Shown in pieces: positions 59,461 to 64,000 of a DNA stretch of 64,000 nt. Source of the DNA: Artemisia argyi (lineage: Eukaryota > Streptophyta > Magnoliopsida > Asterales > Asteraceae); the NCBI GenBank assembly GCA_030686995.1, contig CM060691.1, positions 58,291,338 through 58,355,337 of the forward strand, written 5' to 3'. Under the pieces are notes generated by a model, which saw nothing but the letters and a program-made list of their open reading frames with translations, made no database searches and was not told where the DNA came from. Each line of letters opens with the position of its first letter. The first letter of the stretch is position 1. Both the position numbers and the translations under genes were made by a program.

Positions 59461-60400
59461 GCAGCATCTCTTCTTGCATTGCTTCAAGCCAACTTGAATC
59501 ATCCAGTGCTTGAGGAACACTAGTTGGCTCTATCTGAGAAAGAAAGCATGCAAACAGACAATGTTTGAAGTCTGTGTGATTGTCCCTTTATTGATTGTAG
59601 ACATAAGAGATGAAAGCAACTTCACCATATTTAGTATTTTTGATAGTGCTTCTAGTTCTAATAGGTGCTTTAGGATCTCCAATAATCTCTGAAAGGGGAT
59701 GAGCATTTTGAATCCTCTTTGTTGCTGTAGGGTTGACATCAATGGTGGCATCAAGGTTGTTGACAGTAGGCCCAAACTCAATATCGTAAGAAGCTGAGTG
59801 AAACAGACCAGGCTTGGACTGATAATTACCAAGATCAGAAGGACTTGGAAATCTTGTAAAGGGCTTCTCAAAGTCTGTAGAAGCTTCAGTAGAAATGGGA
59901 GATTGTGCAGTAGGAGTATCAGCAGCTTTGAACTCATCAGTGGGAATAGGTGTGCCTTCAGCATAACTGTCAGCAGCATCCTTGTTTCCACTGACTGCTT
60001 GTGCTGATTGGTGAAGGATGGCATCAGTCTCTTGTGTAACCTTGTAATTGAGTCTCTGAGCTTCCTTTGTAGCAGCATGCTCTTGCTTCTTAAGTCTAGC
60101 AAGATCCTCTGCATAATGTGACTCATCATTTTGTTCAGCAGCAGAATGATTTCCTACAAAATGGTTAGGTGGAAATGAAGGTACAACAATGGTATGTTCA
60201 GCTGGCTCAGAGTCACTCTATGAGTCATCATCCATGGAACCTGTAGGGTTAGAAATTGAATCTTTGGTACTTGCATTAGGATCAGAAACATGTCTAGTGT
60301 ATCCCAAATAATCAGTCAAATAATCTAGGTCAAAATACCAAGAATGGCCCTGTCCCTGAGTATTAGGCTGATCTTCAAGGAATCTTAGGTTAAGGGTCTC
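59461..60400 (-). pseudogene. Pol linker between integrase and RT (copia copy 2)
   Basis: The frame in register with pol reads in pieces such as DESHYAEDLARLKKQEHAAT, SPISTEASTDFEKPFTRFPS, IDVNPTATKRIQNAHPLSEI and IGDPKAPIRTRST. It is a low-complexity Ser/Thr/Pro linker typical of Sirevirus-like polyproteins. Stops occur near 59595 and 59445, among others. The long open frame on 59530-60129 is an out-of-register shadow. Confidence 0.6.
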
Positions 60401-61660
60401 CTATATCCTTTTGGCATTCAGATTATAAACCCTATAGGCCTTGCTATGAGCTGAATAACCCACAATGTATCCCTCATCAGCTTTCCCATCAAATTTACCC
60501 AGTGTATCAGCAGTATTCAAAATGGTCACTTTGCAACCAAAAGGCTTAAGGTAATGAATGTCTGGAACTTTCCCAGTGAGAAGTTCATAAGGTGTCTTGA
60601 CATGATGTCTAGTGATGGATACCCTGTTCAAGACATAGCAAGCAGTACTTACTGCTTCAGTCCAAAACATAGTGGGTAATTTAGAGTCTGCAAGCATGGA
60701 TCTTGCTGCCTCAATGAAGGTTCTATTTTTCCTTTCAGCAACCCCATTTTGTTGTGGGGTTGTCCCTTCTAATCCCCTTAGACTTACAGAATTCTATGAA
60801 AACAACATTTTTGAATTCTGTCCCATTGTCACACCTAATGCCTTTAACCTTTTTATTAAGCTGGTTTTCAATTAAAGTGATGAATTCTTTCAAAATAAGA
60901 GTTGTTTCATCTTTTGTTTTTAGAAAGAATACCCAGCAAAACCTGCTATAATCATCTGTGATAACCAGGCAAAAGTACTTATGATCAATACTTCTGATAG
61001 GAGTTGGACCAAAGAGATTCATGTGCAGTAACTGAAGGGGTTCTGAGATGGTGCTCACAGCTTTTATGGCTTTGTAAGAGGCTCTGTGTTGCTTTCCCTT
61101 GTTGCAAGCAATACAATTGTGTTCATTGGTGAAGAGTTTAGAAGGAAGGCCCTGAACAAGACCAAGTTTAGACAACTTATTGATAGTCTTGTAATTAACA
61201 TGAGCCATTCTCCTGTGCCACTTGGTAGATTCATCCTGGGAAGCTTTGGCCACCAAACATGTTAGATCACCTTCTGGCTTAACATCATTCAGATTGAATG
61301 TGTACAAGTTGAAGGTTCTAGGAACTCTCAGCAAAACAGTTGTGTCTTCTGGAAGTTTGAAGTCCTTGGAGAGCACAAGACATTCATCCTCAGAGAAGAA
61401 AACCTTATTCTTAGTGTCACAAATTTGTGATACAGAGAATAGATTAAAATGCTCCAATTCCTTCACATAATAAACATTCTCAAAATCTAACAGAGGTGTC
61501 TTAATAGTTCCTTTACCAGTAATTTTGCCATCTCCACCACCAAAAGTTACACTGCCTCCTCCTTCTATAGGCACAAAATCATGCATCTTGTCCTTGTTCC
61601 CTGACATACTTCTGGAACAACCACTATCAACTATCCCTACTTCAGTACTTTTCAAAGGAT
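60401..61660 (-). pseudogene. Protease, GAG-pre-integrase and integrase of copia copy 2
   Basis: The minus frame from 61655 has the protease DSGCSRSM, then WHRRMAHVNYKTINKLSKLG (GAG-pre-integrase HHCC region) and CIACNKGKQHRASY. The integrase core is LQLLHMNLFGPTPIRSIDHK, ITDDYSRFCWVFFLKTK and RCDNGTEFKN. The first DDE aspartate (DLFGP in the family) is Asn here. A frameshift near 60745 splits the core before the TPQQNGVAERKNRT region. The rest (60401-60697) has MLADSKLPTMFWTEAVSTAC and KTPYELLTGKVPDIHYLKPF, then stops. Not functional as it stands. Confidence 0.85.
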
Positions 61661-61719
61661 GATCCTACAACAACAACAAAAAATATAAAAAAGTCAGTAC
61701 ACATTGGAGACTCAAGTCA

Positions 61720-64000
61720 TTGCTGACTTGAGCCTGCCTTGTGGATCCTTAGAGATAGGCCATGTAGATGTTTTAGATCCACCATTGTTCTTGGGCCTGT
61801 AATGCAAATTAGGTCCCTTCTTAGTCCAAGAACAACCTGCTGAGGACTTCACAGCAGTATCCCAATACCCTCCACCATAATACATTGAGTCAAAGTGACT
61901 AGGCCAATAACCATTAGAAAAGAAAGAACTAGTGGGTCGAACATAAGGTCTAGTACTGGTTCTTCTCCATGAAGGATGTGGTTCAGCAGAATTAGATTCT
62001 GCTGCTGTGGAATAAAAGAGGGTATTTCATTAACATTCTTCCACATTTGCCTAGGTTTTCTTTGACTAAAACATACACCCATTCTTTGCTCATGAAACGT
62101 ACAATCCTTAATCAAATGAGATTTACTTCCACACACAAAACATTTCTTCTTTTTAGAAGATTTATTCAAACTGAAGGAAGTTCCATAACATGAAAAAGCA
62201 TTCAAACCACAATGATTAACAGAATTGTTTTTAACAGAACTAGAAATATTGTTTTGCAAAGAATTAAAAAAACAAGTCTTCAGAAGAAACTGTCTTGGTA
62301 TCAGCAGGAACTCTAGAAGGCTTGTGGGGAGTCTTGGGTGATGTCTTGGGTGTGGTCTTGAAAGTGGTCTTGGGCAGGTCGGACTTCTCACTAGAATCAC
62401 AACTGGAAAATGAAGTAGACCCTTCATTAGAAGACTTGTCACTGTCACAACAAGAGACAAAGTCAGTAGATTTAATAATAGGGTCTAGCAAGTCACTTGA
62501 CTTTTTGCCATAGAGATGGTGTGATCCATCAAAGTCAACAGGTATGGACAGGTTTATAGGCATATGTTCCCCTCTTATAGGTCCAGGGACAGCATTCATT
62601 CCCCCTTCCTTAACAAATTTAACAGGTGTTTGATATGCTAAGGATGGTTCAGGGTCAAAAACACTAGACATATCAAGATAAGTTAACTCTTCAGGATCTA
62701 TATATTTCTCATATCCTAATGCTTTTCTAGACCTAACAGATTGGCGACCATCAATCAATTTATTCAAATTAGATGCTCCTTCCTGCCATTTCATACAACC
62801 AGCTATCTCTTTATCTAAATTAACTTGTAATTCTTGTTTTTCCTTTTCTATATTAGATTTCTCTTTTTCAGTACGTCTTAAATCTATCTTAGCACATTCT
62901 AAATCACTTTCTAGAACTCTTATCTTTTCATCATATTTAACTTGATTCTTTTGAAACCAGACCTTTTGTTTTTCTAAAGTTTTTAAAGCCTTTTTATATG
63001 CCTCAACTTCTATATAACACTCATTGTACTTAGGTTTCAATTCATCATATTCTTGTTTAAGTTCATTGTATCTTACACTACATCCAAACACACAGTTGTG
63101 TACCTGAGAGATTCCCATCAGGGAGACTTGTTCCTTCTTGTCCTCTGACGGTGAGTATGCCAGCAAATTCACTTGTGTAGAAGTAGAAGCTTCCTCTTCA
63201 ACAGGTTCATGTTCAGCCCAATCAATCTGGTGATCCAGAATCACCAAAGCTTTTGAAGGTGTAGCCTTAGAAGTCCCTGATTACAATGGATATGAACCAT
63301 ATCTAACTTCATCACCAGACTTTCTTTCCTTGCATTCTCTTGAAAAATGACCCACTTGACCACAAGTGTAGCATTTAACCTTCCTTCTGTCAAACCTTTC
63401 TGCCTCTCTTCCATTAATACCAAACTTTCTCCCAGACTTAGTCTCAAACCTCTTAATGTTCATAGAAATCATTGCTAGCTGCCATTTCAAGTGCATCTCT
63501 TCCATCTCCAATGGATCCACCTGTTCAAAATCCTCATAAGCAAGAAACAGCTGATGTTCATATTCAGCCACAAATGAATGAACAGTATCATCCATTATAC
63601 TACTGGATTTTGATTTAGGAGCTAATTTTGTCTGAGTTTGAGAAGATACTCCTGAGGTGTAAGAACTTGAGGCTTGATGCACAGGTTTTGTGGTGGTGCT
63701 GACAAAGGCTGAGTGAGTGGATGGACGAATGGGACTTCTAACATCAGGCTCAAGAGATTTAAGCTTGTTGTAGAGGTCATCAAAGGAGATCAAGTCCAAT
63801 CCACCCTTTGTTTTGAGAGCAATGCTGACTTGCAACCAAGATGGTGGCAAAGATCTCAGAAACTTAGCATTGCAGTCCTCATTATCTGGCCTAGCCTTCA
63901 GCTAATTAAGTTGACTTAAGATCCGGTGGAACCTGTCATAGCCTTTGTGGATTCCTTCTTCCTCAGATATCTGAAACTCTTGAAACTGCTGCTTCAGCAT
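61720..64000 (-). pseudogene. Gag of copia copy 2, broken, continuing beyond the window
   Basis: Order in element sense from the edge: EEGIHKGYDRFHRILSQLN, TAG at 63902-63904, LPPSWLQVSIALKTKGGLDL, first zinc knuckle CYTCGQVGHFSREC, a TAA near 63280, then a long coiled coil (62800-63070; VEAYKKALKTLEKQKVWFQK) and an acidic stretch ending at 62264. After a frameshift comes a second zinc knuckle, CFVCGSKSHLIKDC, at about 62135. Two knuckles separated by a coiled coil fit the Sirevirus (SIRE/Maximus) type. At least two stops and one frameshift prevent a full Gag. The N-terminus lies past 64000. Confidence 0.8.

Noticed and set aside
59530..60129. 199-codon minus-strand frame rich in Leu/Ser
   Set aside because: Out of register with pol; the in-register frame gives the expected linker sequence.

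Overview
The window is plant nuclear DNA from a eudicot, probably a daisy-family (Asteraceae) species. The evidence is intron-containing plant genes, Ty1/copia and Ty3/gypsy LTR retrotransposons with tRNA-iMet- and tRNA-Asp-type primer sites, and MITEs. The family guess rests on a remembered resemblance of the copia extra ORF to proteins common in Asteraceae genomes. Most of the 64 kb is nested mobile DNA. One host gene looks intact (a Golgi GH43 glycosidase, 12699-15009, +). One host gene is wrecked: a glutamate receptor-like (GLR) gene whose exons lie scattered on the minus strand from about 36.3 kb down to 15.3 kb.

Layout. 1-2.1 kb: decayed copia 3' end and a 94-nt foldback. 2.87-8.76 kb: a Sirevirus-like copia derivative (+) with no gag-pol, but with an antisense small ORF, a shared intergenic region and a long extra ORF between its LTRs. 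8.8-10.6 kb: 5' end of a Tat-like gypsy (-). 10.6-15.1 kb: Stowaway MITE, then the GH43 gene. 15.3-36.3 kb: the GLR pseudogene, broken by a 2.5-kb solo LTR, a hAT MITE, a 1.37-kb foldback MULE, a small copia (21718-31621) that itself contains gypsy B (24142-30953), and a block holding exons of an unrecognised gene in the first intron. 36.3-39.2 kb: intergenic, ending in a (TA)n tract. 39.2-45.4 kb: gypsy C (+), with no 3' LTR. 45.4-64 kb: a second Sirevirus-like copia (-), much more complete, split by gypsy A (50330-58030).

Exact target-site duplications fix the nesting: GACCA for gypsy A, AGTGG for gypsy B, CTTAC for the small copia, TAAAG for the solo LTR, ATAATGAAG for the MULE and ATAGTGAA for the hAT MITE. 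Gypsies A, B and C share one LTR family and the Athila/tRNA-Asp primer-site context. None shows reverse transcriptase, RNase H or an integrase core, so all three appear to depend on proteins from another element.

The observations most worth pursuing are three. First, the U5 of the Athila-like LTRs carries the complement of the 5' half of tRNA-Asp, whose 3' end matches the primer-binding site. Second, both Sirevirus-like copies hold a divergent pair of extra ORFs around a conserved ~445-bp, W-box-rich region. Third, arrays of a TGACGSCGTCA palindrome lie just upstream of the LTR TATA boxes.
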